A stretch of DNA of 64,000 nt from Planktotalea arctica. Lineage in GTDB: Bacteria; Pseudomonadota; Alphaproteobacteria; Rhodobacterales; Rhodobacteraceae. Location: NCBI RefSeq assembly GCF_002105285.1, contig NZ_MUHR01000002.1, positions 62,001-126,000 on the forward strand. The letters are read 5' to 3'. Positions 19,122-27,597 of this stretch are shown in pieces (the stretch's first letter is position 1; each line of letters begins with the position of its first letter). Under the pieces are notes generated by a model. The model saw only the letters and a list, made by a program, of their open reading frames with translations, was not told where the DNA came from and ran no database searches. The position numbers and the translations under genes are program-made.

Positions 19122-20309
19122 TCAGGCTTTTTTGACCGCCATATATGCGGCGAACCGTTCGAACAGGTAGTAGCTGTCTTGTGGTCCCGGGCTTGCTTCC
19201 GGATGGTGCTGAACGGAAAACACGGGGCGATCTTCAAGGCGGATGCCACAGTTCGAGCCATCAAACAACGACACGTGGCTTTCGATCACACCCGTTGGCA
19301 GGCTTTGGCTATCAACTGCAAAACCATGGTTCATCGAGGTGATTTCCACCTTGCCGGTGTCGTGATCCTTCACGGGATGATTGGCCCCGTGATGACCGTG
19401 GTTCATTTTGATCGTCTTGGCCCCAAGCGCGAGTGCAAGCATCTGATGTCCAAGGCAAATTCCAAACACAGGCAAGTCCTTGCGCGCCAAAATCCCTTTG
19501 ATCATTGGCACCGCATAGACGCCTGTTGCGGCGGGATCGCCCGGTCCGTTGGACAGGAAAACACCGTCCGGATTATGGGCAAGGACATCTTCGGCTGTGG
19601 CGCTCGCAGGGAGCACGGTGACGTCGCAGCCCGCAGAGGCAAGGCAGCGCAGAATGTTGCGCTTGGCGCCGAAATCGATCGCGACGACCTTGTGCTTGGG
19701 GGCGGTTTGCACAGGGTAGCCGTCCGGCCAGGCCCACCGCATTTCATCCCAGCGATAGCTTTGGGTGCAGCTGACATCTTTGGCGAGATCGAGCCCTTCG
19801 AGGCCAGCAAAGGCCTTGGCCTGAGCGATCAGCGCCTTGGTGTCGAAATTTCCATCTGGATCATGAGCGAGCGCAGCATGCGGTGCGCCTTGATGGCGGA
19901 TTGCGCGGGTCAAGCGGCGCGTGTCGACGCCGCCGATCGCGATGCAGCCGCGCGCGGCAAGCCAATCGCCAAGCTCTTGTGTGCTGCGCCAACTGGATGC
20001 CTCTGTCGGGTTCCATTTGACGACCATGCCCGCTGCGCCGACAGGCTGGCCGGTCTCTTCGTCCTCGATATTGGTGCCAGTGTTGCCGATATGCGGGAAG
20101 GTAAAGGTGACGATCTGCCCGGCGTAGGACGGATCGGTCATGATTTCCTGATAACCGGTCATGGCTGTGTTGAAGCACAGCTCTGCGATTGCGGTGCCGG
20201 TTGCACCGAAACCATGGCCATAAAACAGCGAGCCATCGGCAAGCGCAATGCAGGCGGTGGGTTTTTGAGTGCTTTGCGAGAGGCTGAGTGTTTGCGCAGA
20301 GGTCGGCAT
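19122..20309 (-). CDS. carA: Carbamoyl-phosphate synthase small (glutaminase) subunit
   Basis: Hydrolyses glutamine and passes ammonia to CarB, making carbamoyl phosphate for arginine and pyrimidines. The 395-residue protein has the N-terminal domain (ALADGSLFYGHGFGATG, ELCFNTAMTGYQEIMTDPSYAGQIV) and a class I glutaminase domain: nucleophile Cys 285 in FGICLGHQ, SNGPGDP, and the His/Glu pair in VQHHPEASPGP. carB is not in the window, as is common in alphaproteobacteria. It is divergent from the yqeY-like gene across about 209 bases. Confidence 0.96.
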   Translation of the reverse strand: MPTSAQTLSLSQSTQKPTACIALADGSLFYGHGFGATGTAIAELCFNTAMTGYQEIMTDPSYAGQIVTFTFPHIGNTGTNIEDEETGQPVGAAGMVVKWNPTEASSWRSTQELGDWLAARGCIAIGGVDTRRLTRAIRHQGAPHAALAHDPDGNFDTKALIAQAKAFAGLEGLDLAKDVSCTQSYRWDEMRWAWPDGYPVQTAPKHKVVAIDFGAKRNILRCLASAGCDVTVLPASATAEDVLAHNPDGVFLSNGPGDPAATGVYAVPMIKGILARKDLPVFGICLGHQMLALALGAKTIKMNHGHHGANHPVKDHDTGKVEITSMNHGFAVDSQSLPTGVIESHVSLFDGSNCGIRLEDRPVFSVQHHPEASPGPQDSYYLFERFAAYMAVKKA

Positions 20310-20518
20310 GTGGCAGTTCCCCGATGTTCAGATTTGCATGCTGCAGCAGCTAAATTGGCGCGAAACTATGTCCCACGCAGCGCAACGTCAAGGGAAAGCC
20401 CAAAAACGAAACCCTTATAAATCAGTACCTTAAATAAAATCACGACCCTTGCACCGCGGCGCTGCTTTGGCTAAGGTCCAAGGCTCTGAAAGACCAGGGG
20501 ATGGGTTTGGAGCATAAC

Positions 20519-20977
20519 ATGCGTGAGAAGATTACAGCAGCACTGAAACAGGCGATGCGCGACAAGGCGGTCGATCGGCTCTCGACGTTGCGTCTGATTA
20601 ACGCTGCGATCAAGGACCGCGATATTGATGCACGCTCCGAGGGGCGCGACGAGGGCGTGGGCGAGGACGAAGTCCTTGCGATCCTTGGAAAAATGTCCAA
20701 GCAGCGCCTGGAAAGCGCACGCGCCTATGAAGAAGGTGGGCGGATAGATCTGGCAGAGCGCGAACGTTCGGAGATCACCGTGATCGAAGAATTCCTGCCA
20801 CGCCAGTTGAGTGAAGCCGAGGTCGCAGAGGCGGTGAACACCGCGATTGCCGAGACCGGTGCGGAGTCAATTCGTGATATGGGCAAGGTGATGGGGATTC
20901 TTAAAGGGCGCTACACTGGCCAAATGGATTTTGGCAGCGTCGGTCCGGTGGTCAAAGATCGGCTTTGCGCGGGCTAA
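20519..20977 (+). CDS. GatB/YqeY domain protein
   Basis: Helical protein of 152 residues of the YqeY family (MREKITAALKQAMRDKAVDRLSTLRLINAAIKDRDI; then LPRQLSEAEV, MGKVMGILKGRYTGQMDF), related to the tRNA-binding tail of GatB. The family may help tRNA-dependent amidation, but its function is not established. The ATG at 20519 has TTGGAG upstream. It is commonly found beside carA in alphaproteobacteria, as here, divergently. The last 26 bases overlap the convergent gene. Confidence 0.9.
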   Translation: MREKITAALKQAMRDKAVDRLSTLRLINAAIKDRDIDARSEGRDEGVGEDEVLAILGKMSKQRLESARAYEEGGRIDLAERERSEITVIEEFLPRQLSEAEVAEAVNTAIAETGAESIRDMGKVMGILKGRYTGQMDFGSVGPVVKDRLCAG

Positions 20978-21923
20978 CAAGGGCGCTGGAGCCGGGAAAA
21001 TCGATGGTGAGCTGCGAAAGTTGCTCTTGGTCGGTTACCTTGAAACGCTCGATGAAACGCTGTTTGAAGCCACCGCGCCCACGGCGACTCTCAAAATTTT
21101 CGCCATGATTGATGACGTAAAGCGCGCGCGCGGCAGTGCTGCGTTCAAGCGTGAAACCCGCCAATTCGGCGAGGTAGGGGTAGAGCCTGTGTTCGTGCTC
21201 TGCTAGCGCTTGGAAAAACGCGGTTTCGGCGGCGGGCGCTCCGCCGACAGGCAGGGCCATGCAGCTGCCACAGAATTTCCAGAACGGTTTTTGTCCAAGT
21301 GCGCGTAGACTGCGATTTTGTGTTTCAGCGACGTGGCCCGTGCCAGCGTTTACCATATATCCTGCGCAGACCAGCAGGCCCTTGTCCGGCTGAGCGTGCA
21401 GATCAGTAGTGAAATCGCGGTGCAGCAGGTCATCGCCGTCCAGCGGCATGAAAAATCCGGGTTTTGCAGTGTCGGTCAAGCAATGCTGCGCAAGCGATTG
21501 GAGTTTCGCAACCTTGTCATGGCCATCTATGTTTTGATCAAAAGGTAAATGCGTGATGCGTGGGTCGAGCGTTATTGCATCGGGGCGCGTTTGTGAGCAG
21601 ATAACCGCGCGCCAATTCGGATCACTCTGTGCAATCAGTGCGCGCAAAGAGCGTTCCAGCGTTTCTTCGATTACCGCCCAATCGCTGACCTGATTTGCGC
21701 CGACCAAGGGAATCGCAAAGGTGGTGATTGGGTTGCCTTTTGCAGATGTTAAGTGGGTTTTTAGGGCAAGGGCCGCATGCTCGGCCTTGTTGAGCGAATT
21801 GCGCGGCAACAGCGGCGCTGCGCCGAAGTGGGCGAGGCGTGCGATCACGGCGCGGCGCAATTTGGCGAGCTGGGTTTGTTCGTGCATAAATTTGGTGGCC
21901 TGTGTGAAACGTTCAGCGTCCAA
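20952..21923 (-). CDS. GT-A-like (family 2-like) glycosyltransferase, substrate unknown
   Basis: A 323-residue protein with the layout of a GT2 enzyme: a beta strand TTFAIPLVGANQ at ~67, the helix LERSLRALIAQSDPNWRAVICSQ (the usual turn of a GT2 fold), and FMPLDGDDLLHRDF with a DxDD metal/nucleotide site at 162-165. No membrane segments. The first ~60 residues are a helical addition. It follows DUF2244 with an 11-base overlap on the same strand and overlaps the convergent yqeY-like gene by 26 bases. The assignment as a glycosyltransferase is by motif only. Confidence 0.65.
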   Translation of the reverse strand: MDAERFTQATKFMHEQTQLAKLRRAVIARLAHFGAAPLLPRNSLNKAEHAALALKTHLTSAKGNPITTFAIPLVGANQVSDWAVIEETLERSLRALIAQSDPNWRAVICSQTRPDAITLDPRITHLPFDQNIDGHDKVAKLQSLAQHCLTDTAKPGFFMPLDGDDLLHRDFTTDLHAQPDKGLLVCAGYMVNAGTGHVAETQNRSLRALGQKPFWKFCGSCMALPVGGAPAAETAFFQALAEHEHRLYPYLAELAGFTLERSTAARALYVINHGENFESRRGRGGFKQRFIERFKVTDQEQLSQLTIDFPGSSALVSPRKADL

Positions 21924-22398
21924 GTCGGGCGCAAAGTTCGCTATAAAGTGCGATGCGTTCCTCTTCGCTTAAAAACGCACCGATTTCAACTTCACGTCCG
22001 CCGCCTTGAAGAGTGACGTAATTCGGCACCGGTCCTTCGCTGGGATGTAGGGCCGCACGCACCCAATAGGTGTTGCATTCCCAATGCTGATCCTGTGCGC
22101 GCGGATTGCTGCGATCAAGCTGCGTAATGTCCGGCGTAATCAACAGAACCTCTGAAATGCTGCGATCATGGTACGAACGGTTCAAAGCATACCAGATGCC
22201 ACCGACGGCTAGCAGCAGAAACGGGAGCAAGCCCCACAGCACTGCTGTGCCGATCAATGCAAAAAGCGGCAGTGAGATCATCGTGAAGGTGGCCAGTACA
22301 AAGGCGGCCATGCCGCGCGCTGGCAAGGATTGATGGGGCCAAAGGACAAGCCTGTTGCTGGTTCTATCAGAACTGTTTTGTGACCATTGATATGGCAT
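21913..22398 (-). CDS. DUF2244 membrane protein
   Basis: About 161 residues: two adjacent transmembrane helices (AAFVLATFTMISLPLFALIG, LLPFLLLAVGGIWYALN) and a cytoplasmic C-terminal part with EVLLITPDITQLDR, WVRAAL and GREVEIGAFLSEEER, the DUF2244 pattern. Function unknown. In alphaproteobacteria it commonly sits near cytochrome oxidase genes, and here ctaD lies just upstream on the same strand, separated by a strong terminator. Confidence 0.88.
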   Translation of the reverse strand: MPYQWSQNSSDRTSNRLVLWPHQSLPARGMAAFVLATFTMISLPLFALIGTAVLWGLLPFLLLAVGGIWYALNRSYHDRSISEVLLITPDITQLDRSNPRAQDQHWECNTYWVRAALHPSEGPVPNYVTLQGGGREVEIGAFLSEEERIALYSELCARLGR

Positions 22399-22456
22399 GG
22401 GCTGTTTTCCGTTGGCCTGCTGGATATCACAGAGGTAGTGGCAGTGCAGAAAAAGG

Positions 22457-22485
22457 AAAGCCCCGACGCGGAACGTCGGGGCTTT
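22457..22485 (-). terminator. Terminator after ctaD
   Basis: A perfect 12-bp stem (AAAGCCCCGACG / CGTCGGGGCTTT) with a 5-base loop, followed on the minus strand by TCCTTTTTC. It ends ctaD transcription before DUF2244. Confidence 0.85.
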
Positions 22486-22513
22486 GTAGATCGTTTACGT
22501 TAAGCCAAGACGC

Positions 22514-24193
22514 TTAGTGGGCCGGGCTTTTGTCCCAGTCTTCCTGCTTTGGAAGCTGCTCGAACGTGTGCTCGGGCGGCGGTGAGGGCAGGGTCCACTC
22601 TAGTGTATCTGCGTACTCATTCCACGGGTTGTTCTCTGTCACACGAGCGCCTGCGCGCAGTGTGTAGAGGATCACGCCGATAAAGAAGAGGAAGGATGCG
22701 AAGGACAGGAATGCGCCCCAGCTTGAAACGTAGTTCCAGTAGGCATAGGCCTCCGGGTAGTCGATGTAACGACGCGGCATGCCCTGACGACCCAAGAAGT
22801 GCTGTGGGAAGAAGGTGATGTTCGAGCCGATGAACATCGCCCAGAAGTGCAGCTTGCCAGCCCATTCAGGATACATGCGACCCGACATTTTAGGCAGGTA
22901 GAAATAGATCCCTGCGAAAATGGCGAAGACCGCTCCAAGGCTCATCACGTAGTGGAAGTGTGCAACGACATAGTAGGTATCGTGATAGGCACGGTCCACT
23001 GCCGCCTGCGAAAGAACGATGCCTGTCACGCCACCAACTGTGAAGAGGAACAAGAAGCCGAAGGCCCAGAGCATCGGCGTCTTGAACTCGATCGAGCCGC
23101 CCCACATCGTAGCGATCCAACTGAACACTTTGACACCCGTCGGCACCGCAATGACCATGGTCGCCAGCATGAAGTAGCTTTGCTGCGTCAACGACATACC
23201 CACGGTATACATGTGGTGTGCCCATACGACGAAGCCGAGTGCGCCAATCGCGATAATCGCCCAAACCATCGGCAAGTAACCGAAAACAGGTTTGCGAGAG
23301 AACGTTGCGATGACATGGCTGATGATACCAAAGCCGGGCAGAATGATGATGTAAACCTCGGGGTGTCCAAAGAACCACAGGATATGTTGGTAGAGGACCG
23401 GATCCCCACCGCCTGCCGGATCAAAGAATGTCGTGCCGAAGTTACGATCTGTTAGCAGCATCGTGATCGCGCCTGCCAGAACTGGCAAAGACAAGAGGAT
23501 CAGCCAGCTTGTCACGAAGATTGACCAAGCGAACAATGGTACTTTGAATAGCGTCATACCGGGTGCGCGCATGTTCAAGAAGGTGGTGATCATGTTGATC
23601 GCACCAAGGATCGAGCTTGCACCGGATACGTGGATCGCGAAGATTGCGATGTCCATTGCCATGCCCGGGCTACCAGCGGTCGAAAGCGGTGGATATAGCA
23701 CCCAGCCTGCGCCTACGCCCAATGCTCCGCTTGCTTCACCGGGAACAAAGAACGAGCAGATCGCAAGCGTCGTACCGGCGACATACATCCAGTAGCTTAG
23801 GTTGTTCATCCGCGGGAACGCCATGTCCGGCGCGCCAATTTGCAAAGGCATGAAGTAGTTGCCGAAACCGCCGAAGAGCGCGGGAATCACCACGAAGAAC
23901 ATCATCATGATGCCGTGACCGGTGATCAGAACGTTCCAGAGGTGGCCGTTTGGCGTACATTCGCCTACTGCCGCCGCTGTCATACGTGCACCTTCAAGGC
24001 ACATGTACTGCACGCCGGGCTCCATCAGCTCCATACGCATGTAAACGGTGAAGGTTATAGAGATGAAACCGACGATTGCTGAGGTAAACAGATATAGGAT
24101 ACCGATATCTTTGTGGTTCGTGGACATGAACCAGCGGGTGAAAAAGCCGCGCTGATCTTCGTGTTCATGGCCGTGAATGGCTGCGTCTGCCAT
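22514..24193 (-). CDS. ctaD: Cytochrome c oxidase subunit I (aa3 type)
   Basis: Heme-copper oxidase core of complex IV in the cytoplasmic membrane, 559 residues with 12 transmembrane helices. Visible: the low-spin heme histidine region [12 protein letters not shown]; the active-site block [20 protein letters not shown] with the cross-linked His-Tyr pair; AHHMYTVGM with the two CuB histidines; the K-channel TGVKVFSW; and [17 protein letters not shown]. The [20 protein letters not shown]-channel region is intact. Subunits II and III are not in the window. A candidate FNR box lies 107 bases upstream of the start. Confidence 0.98.
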   Translation of the reverse strand: MADAAIHGHEHEDQRGFFTRWFMSTNHKDIGILYLFTSAIVGFISITFTVYMRMELMEPGVQYMCLEGARMTAAAVGECTPNGHLWNVLITGHGIMMMFFVVIPALFGGFGNYFMPLQIGAPDMAFPRMNNLSYWMYVAGTTLAICSFFVPGEASGALGVGAGWVLYPPLSTAGSPGMAMDIAIFAIHVSGASSILGAINMITTFLNMRAPGMTLFKVPLFAWSIFVTSWLILLSLPVLAGAITMLLTDRNFGTTFFDPAGGGDPVLYQHILWFFGHPEVYIIILPGFGIISHVIATFSRKPVFGYLPMVWAIIAIGALGFVVWAHHMYTVGMSLTQQSYFMLATMVIAVPTGVKVFSWIATMWGGSIEFKTPMLWAFGFLFLFTVGGVTGIVLSQAAVDRAYHDTYYVVAHFHYVMSLGAVFAIFAGIYFYLPKMSGRMYPEWAGKLHFWAMFIGSNITFFPQHFLGRQGMPRRYIDYPEAYAYWNYVSSWGAFLSFASFLFFIGVILYTLRAGARVTENNPWNEYADTLEWTLPSPPPEHTFEQLPKQEDWDKSPAH

Positions 24194-24299
24194 GCGTGCC
24201 TCCTGCTGATGTGTTTAAAAGGCGCATGAGGAGTCTCCGCATGCGCCTGGTATTGCATCTGGTTTTAGAATGCTTCCCCCTTGGCTTCAATGTCTGAGT

Positions 24300-24313
24300 T
24301 TGACGCAGATCAA
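24300..24313. promoter_or_regulatory. Candidate FNR/FnrL box upstream of ctaD
   Basis: TTGACGCAGATCAA matches the FNR-type consensus TTGAT-N4-ATCAA with one mismatch. It lies in the 229-base gap between ctaD and lipB, whose remaining sequence holds no gene. Oxygen control of an aa3 oxidase by FnrL would make sense, but binding is inferred from sequence only. Confidence 0.5.
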
Positions 24314-24422
24314 CAAAAATTGTCGCAGGCTGCTGCCTGCTTTGATGCCATTCATCCAGCATAGAACTGAATCCGGAGTTAAGCGGAGCGAGCGCTTTGA
24401 TCAAATACCAACGGAAAAACCG

Positions 24423-25076
24423 CTAATTTGTATCAAATACCGTGTCAAAGCTGCGTTTTAGCGCGACATCGAGGTCATCCATTGAAATGGGCAAGCCCAG
24501 ATCGACAAGGCTGGTGACTCCGTGCTGGGTGATTCCACAAGGAACGATGCCGCTAAAATGCTCCAGATCAGGCTCCACGTTGATGGAAATACCATGAAAA
24601 CTGACCCATTTGCGAAGTCGAATGCCAATTGCGGCGATCTTGTCTTCTTGAAAGGCACCGCTGGCGTGCACGGGTCTGTCGCGCCGCGCCACCCAGACGC
24701 CAACGCGGCCCTCGCGAATTTCGCCCGTGACGTTGAATTCGGACAGGGTCGTGATCACCCAAGCCTCGAGTTGTTTGACGAAGGCGCGCACATCGCGTCC
24801 GCGCTTGCCTACATCGAGCATGACATAGGCAACGCGTTGGCCTGGGCCATGATAGGTATATTGTCCACCGCGTTTTGAGAGGTGCACGGGAAAGCGCTCC
24901 GGATCGGTCAGATCGGCAAGATTGGACGAAGTGCCGGCGGTATAAAGGGCCGGATGTTCGAGCAGCCATATCATCTCGTCTGCCTCGCCAGCAGCGATTG
25001 CCGCGGCGCGCGCTTCCATGAAAATGACCGCGTCTTCGTACTCGATCAAGCCGTTTGAAATTTTCCACTCTACCAT
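24423..25076 (-). CDS. lipB: Lipoyl(octanoyl) transferase
   Basis: Moves the octanoyl group from acyl carrier protein to lipoyl domains, the first step of protein lipoylation. Of 217 residues, the signatures [12 protein letters not shown], the catalytic lysine K146 in [16 protein letters not shown] at 161 and the catalytic cysteine C180 in [11 protein letters not shown] are all present. The clients in this window are the lipoyl domains of aceF and lpd. The LytTR gene lies 57 bases upstream on the same strand. Confidence 0.96.
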   Translation of the reverse strand: MVEWKISNGLIEYEDAVIFMEARAAAIAAGEADEMIWLLEHPALYTAGTSSNLADLTDPERFPVHLSKRGGQYTYHGPGQRVAYVMLDVGKRGRDVRAFVKQLEAWVITTLSEFNVTGEIREGRVGVWVARRDRPVHASGAFQEDKIAAIGIRLRKWVSFHGISINVEPDLEHFSGIVPCGITQHGVTSLVDLGLPISMDDLDVALKRSFDTVFDTN

Positions 25077-25133
25077 GACAGCGCCTTACTATGCGCCCCG
25101 AATAGAGGCAATTATTTCGTTCCCGTATCCCGC

Positions 25134-25910
25134 CTACTTTGGCAGGATGTCTGCGTCTTTCAAGGCTTTGACGTTGCTACGGCTGGCTGGCAACTCGCGC
25201 CCGTCCGCAAGTGTGAGCACGGCCCTGTCCCCCTTGCGGCGCGCTTCGGTAACCTGGCGAAGCGCGACCCAGTGGGAGCGGTGGATTTGCAGGCCCTCGA
25301 TCTGACCCGTCTCGCGAATTGCATCGGAAAGCCGCATGAGCAATAGCGACGTGCCTTTTGTGGTGACGACTTCTACATAGTGATCCTGCACTGAGAGCGA
25401 AATCAAAGCGCCGCGTTTACCAAGCTCGATTCGCTCGAGCAGGGCAGGCGGCGCATCGATCTGCGCGCCAGTGGGGCTGGCATTATCCCAGAGGTATTGC
25501 GCAGCGAGTGCTATGACCGCCGCTGCCGCGATGACCGAGACGAGCAGGGGGCCCACATAGCTGATTTCGAACGGCGCGATGCCGAAGGCGATCCAGTTGA
25601 GCAGGGTGACGCAGATGCCGATTGCAAAGGCCGCTGCGCCGGCGGTCAAGGCGCGCGCGGCCCAAATCGCGACCTTGCCGCGCAGGGCCTCACCTGTGAT
25701 GGTTGAAACGAAAATACCGAGCGCGAAGGTCAAAGGTGCGGTGATGGCCCAGTATGCAAGGCGTGGGCCAAGCGTCATGCTTTGCAGCGTGCCGAACGGG
25801 CCGGATATGCCGAGCAAGATCACCACAGCCAGTAGAACCATCTGCGTCATATGCGACGAAAAAATGCGCCGCACTTCACGAAGCGCGCGTTGCGGTGGGC
25901 TGTCGGTCAC
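25134..25910 (-). CDS. Membrane-bound LytTR transcription regulator
   Basis: About 258 residues: four hydrophobic helices (for example MVLLAVVILLGISGPFG, AYWAITAPLTFALGIFV, AAFAIGICVTLLNWIAFGI, LLVSVIAAAAVIALAAQYLW) followed from ~160 by a LytTR DNA-binding domain (ISLSVQDHYVEVVTTKGTSLLLMRLSDAI, GLQIHRSHWVAL). It is a one-component membrane sensor-regulator without receiver domain. The GTG at 25910, with GGGG upstream, is preferred; the longer reading to 26015 would overlap the start of the divergent DUF2306 gene. Target genes are unknown. Confidence 0.82.
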   Translation of the reverse strand: MTDSPPQRALREVRRIFSSHMTQMVLLAVVILLGISGPFGTLQSMTLGPRLAYWAITAPLTFALGIFVSTITGEALRGKVAIWAARALTAGAAAFAIGICVTLLNWIAFGIAPFEISYVGPLLVSVIAAAAVIALAAQYLWDNASPTGAQIDAPPALLERIELGKRGALISLSVQDHYVEVVTTKGTSLLLMRLSDAIRETGQIEGLQIHRSHWVALRQVTEARRKGDRAVLTLADGRELPASRSNVKALKDADILPK

Positions 25911-26013
25911 GTAAAATCCCCGCGTTTCGCCACAGAGCGTAAAGACACCGCCAAATGGGGCGGCCATGCAAGGGTTTAGCGCAACTTGACGCATTTGGAA
26001 AAGGACCTTTCTC

Positions 26014-26508
26014 ATGGATATCGCTCCCCTGTTCGCCGCTTCTGTGGCAATTCAACTTCACGTGGGCGCAGCGCTTGCTGCGCTGGCCTTGATTCCGGTT
26101 ATCTTGGTACGCCGCAAGGGCGATCGGCTGCACATGTTAACAGGGCGCGTCTGGACGCTTGCTATGGCGTTGACCGCGCTGAGTTCCTTCGCGGTGCATG
26201 AAATTCGCCTGTTTGGTCCATTCAGCCCGATCCATTTTCTATCGCTGTTGACGTTATATTAACTTTCTGGAGCCATCTATCAGGTGCGCCGGGGCCGGAT
26301 CACCGCGCATAAAAAACACATGCAAGGTGCGATGGTCGGCCTTGTCGGGGCAGGGCTGTTTACGCTTTTGCCAGGGCGGTTGATGTCGGATGTGATGTTC
26401 AAAGGGGTCGAAGTCCCCGGTTTTGCAGTATCGCTGGGCCTGAGTGTCGTGGCCTTGATTCTGTGGCGGTGGATGGGCCGTGCAGGCGGCGGGAGCACGC
26501 CTGCCTAA
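26014..26508 (+). pseudogene. DUF2306-type membrane protein interrupted by one in-frame TAA
   Basis: The frame from ATG 26014 reads 82 codons (AALAALALIPVILVRRKGDR, HMLTGRVWTLAMALTALSSF, HEIRLFGPFSPIHFLSLLTLY), meets TAA at 26260-26262, and continues in the same frame for 82 more codons (LSGAIYQVRRGRITAHKKHM, VGLVGAGLFTLLPGRLMSDV, LSLGLSVVALILWRWMG). Both halves match consecutive parts of the DUF2306 four-helix family with no residue lost between them, so a single change such as TCA to TAA broke the gene. The total of 164 positions is the normal length. It is divergent from the LytTR gene. Alternatives are a sequencing error or readthrough. Confidence 0.78.
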
Positions 26509-26547
26509 GGGCGGATCACCCGTCTGAGAGATTTCGGGATTAATGGG

Positions 26548-26586
26548 CGATTTGCGCTTGGCATCGCAAATCGGCTCGTCTATACG
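26548..26586 (+). promoter_or_regulatory. Promoter of tRNA-Leu with an inverted repeat over the -35
   Basis: TTGGCA (26558-26563) and TATACG (26581-26586) are 17 bases apart, good -35/-10 elements about 21 bases before the mature tRNA 5' end. A perfect 9-bp inverted repeat (CGATTTGCG / CGCAAATCG, 26548-26573) surrounds the -35 and may be chance or a control site. Confidence 0.55.
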
Positions 26587-26607
26587 CCGCTCACTTACTG
26601 GTGTTTC

Positions 26608-26694
26608 GCGGTCGTGGCGGAATTGGTAGACGCGCAGCGTTGAGGTCGCTGTGAGGTAACACTCGTGGGGGTTCGAGTCCCCCCGACCGCACCA
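26608..26694 (+). tRNA. tRNA-Leu (anticodon GAG)
   Basis: 87 bases with encoded CCA. The acceptor stem GCGGTCG pairs with CGACCGC. The anticodon stem-loop CAGCG-TTGAGGT-CGCTG gives anticodon GAG, reading CUC/CUU. There is a long variable arm typical of class II tRNAs, and the T arm is GGGGGTTCGAGTCCCCC. A terminator follows at 26743. Both flanks were searched by eye for a second copy of the 3' end (an integration scar) and none was seen. Confidence 0.97.
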
Positions 26695-26742
26695 GTAGGT
26701 CAACAGATAGGTCATCCTAGGACCCGGCGATAAGTCGTTGAG

Positions 26743-26769
26743 GCCACGCTTAAAGACGTGGCTTTTTTT
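26743..26769 (+). terminator. Terminator after tRNA-Leu
   Basis: GCCACG / CGTGGC stem, 8-base loop, then seven T. A clear Rho-independent terminator 48 bases after the tRNA. Confidence 0.85.
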
Positions 26770-26982
26770 ATGCGGTTTTGGGTGCATTTTCGGTTTTGCG
26801 AGTCAGCGCCTGAAGCTTGTGCATTGAAGCGGAATAGATTGAAACGGCATTGGCTCCCTAAATCCGGCACCTCATATCGTGTGTGTGATAAGTTCGGTGG
26901 TGTTGTCGGCAGCAATACGATCGTCAGCGACCCCAGCAAACCTGTTCGATCGGCTGCTTTTCGATCGGCTGCTTATAGGGTA
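26770..26982. other. Gene-free stretch with a 15-bp tandem repeat
   Basis: No credible gene was found between the tRNA-Leu terminator and the IS30 element. Two perfect head-to-tail copies of TTCGATCGGCTGCTT occupy 26945-26959 and 26960-26974, eight bases before the left inverted repeat of the element. The open frame over this area (26758-27126) begins inside the terminator T-tract and ends inside the IS, so it is not a gene. Confidence 0.55.
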
Positions 26983-27593
26983 ATCCCCCTTAAATTGGTG
27001 GTGATTGATTCAGCGGGTCACGGCAACAGCAGCTCTAATCTACGGGCAGGCGACAGGAAGCCCAAGGTTTTTCTTGGCCGGTTGTTCAGATGTGCTGCGA
27101 CCTTGTCCAAGTCTTTTTATGAGTAGCTTGAAAGGCAGGAACTCTTGGGGCGCTGGCCGCGACGCCACGTAGATTTGTTTGCAATGATAGCACGGTACCG
27201 CACGCGCCCGCCGTTTTTAATATATTCTCGACTTATTGTCGAAGGGCTGCGGCACAACGTCTTGGCTATGAAACCTGCGCTACACCCATGAGAATTACCT
27301 CGGGAAAATTCCTCGCGTTCCTCCAGACTCAAAGCCGCAGCACGCCGAAACCTTTGCCGCGGTCGGATGCCACCATGATATTGCGAATTCGAGAAAGCAG
27401 TCGCCGGCGGTTTGTCGATAGCCCGCGCTATATTAGCCATAGCGGTCCCGCGCTCCCATTCATGTCAAGTTTCGGATTTCCTTTGCTCGTCCATCGGTCG
27501 TGGCTTGGTCATCAACACAGTCTTTTAAATTCAAAGCTCTACACTGTGTTGCAGTGACCAGCTGAATCCATCACCACTGATTTTAGGGGGGAT
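26983..27593 (-). mobile_element. IS30-family element, internally deleted (611 bp, both ends kept)
   Basis: Imperfect inverted repeats of about 32 bases lie at 26983-27014 and 27561-27593 (outer ends ATCCCCC and GGGGGAT; inner shared block GCTGAATC-ATCACCAC). Between them, on the minus strand, are the N-terminal helix-turn-helix part of an IS30 transposase and, in the same frame, its last ~30 residues. Autonomous IS30 elements are about 1-1.2 kb, so the catalytic DDE core is missing. The element cannot move alone but could be mobilised in trans. No convincing target duplication is visible. Confidence 0.82.
27018..27440 (-). pseudogene. IS30 transposase remnant: HTH fused to C-terminal tail
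   Basis: The 5' part reads GGIRPRQRFRRAAALSLEER, then SPSTISREYIKNGGRVRYRA and WRRGQRPKS, an HTH_38 DNA-binding domain of IS30 transposases. It meets TAA at 27117-27119. The same frame goes on with KDLDKVAAHLNNRPRKTLGF and LSPARRLELLLP before a stop at 27018, the typical C-terminus of the family. A deletion of most of the catalytic core therefore joined the two ends in frame; the stop most simply comes from CAA to TAA (a glutamine in SYSQKDLD). The first ~24 residues look unlike a transposase start, so the 5' end is uncertain. Confidence 0.8.
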
Positions 27594-27597
27594 CACC

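Noticed and set aside
18909-20420. Open frame of 503 codons on the plus strand over carA
   Set aside because: It is antisense to intact carA and its translation shows no recognisable domain.
22799-23455. 218-codon open frame antisense to ctaD
   Set aside because: The composition (many Asp, His, Arg) is what antisense of a membrane protein gives, and there is no independent support.
26758-27126. 122-codon open frame after tRNA-Leu
   Set aside because: It starts inside the terminator T-tract and runs through the IS left inverted repeat; no protein-like pattern.
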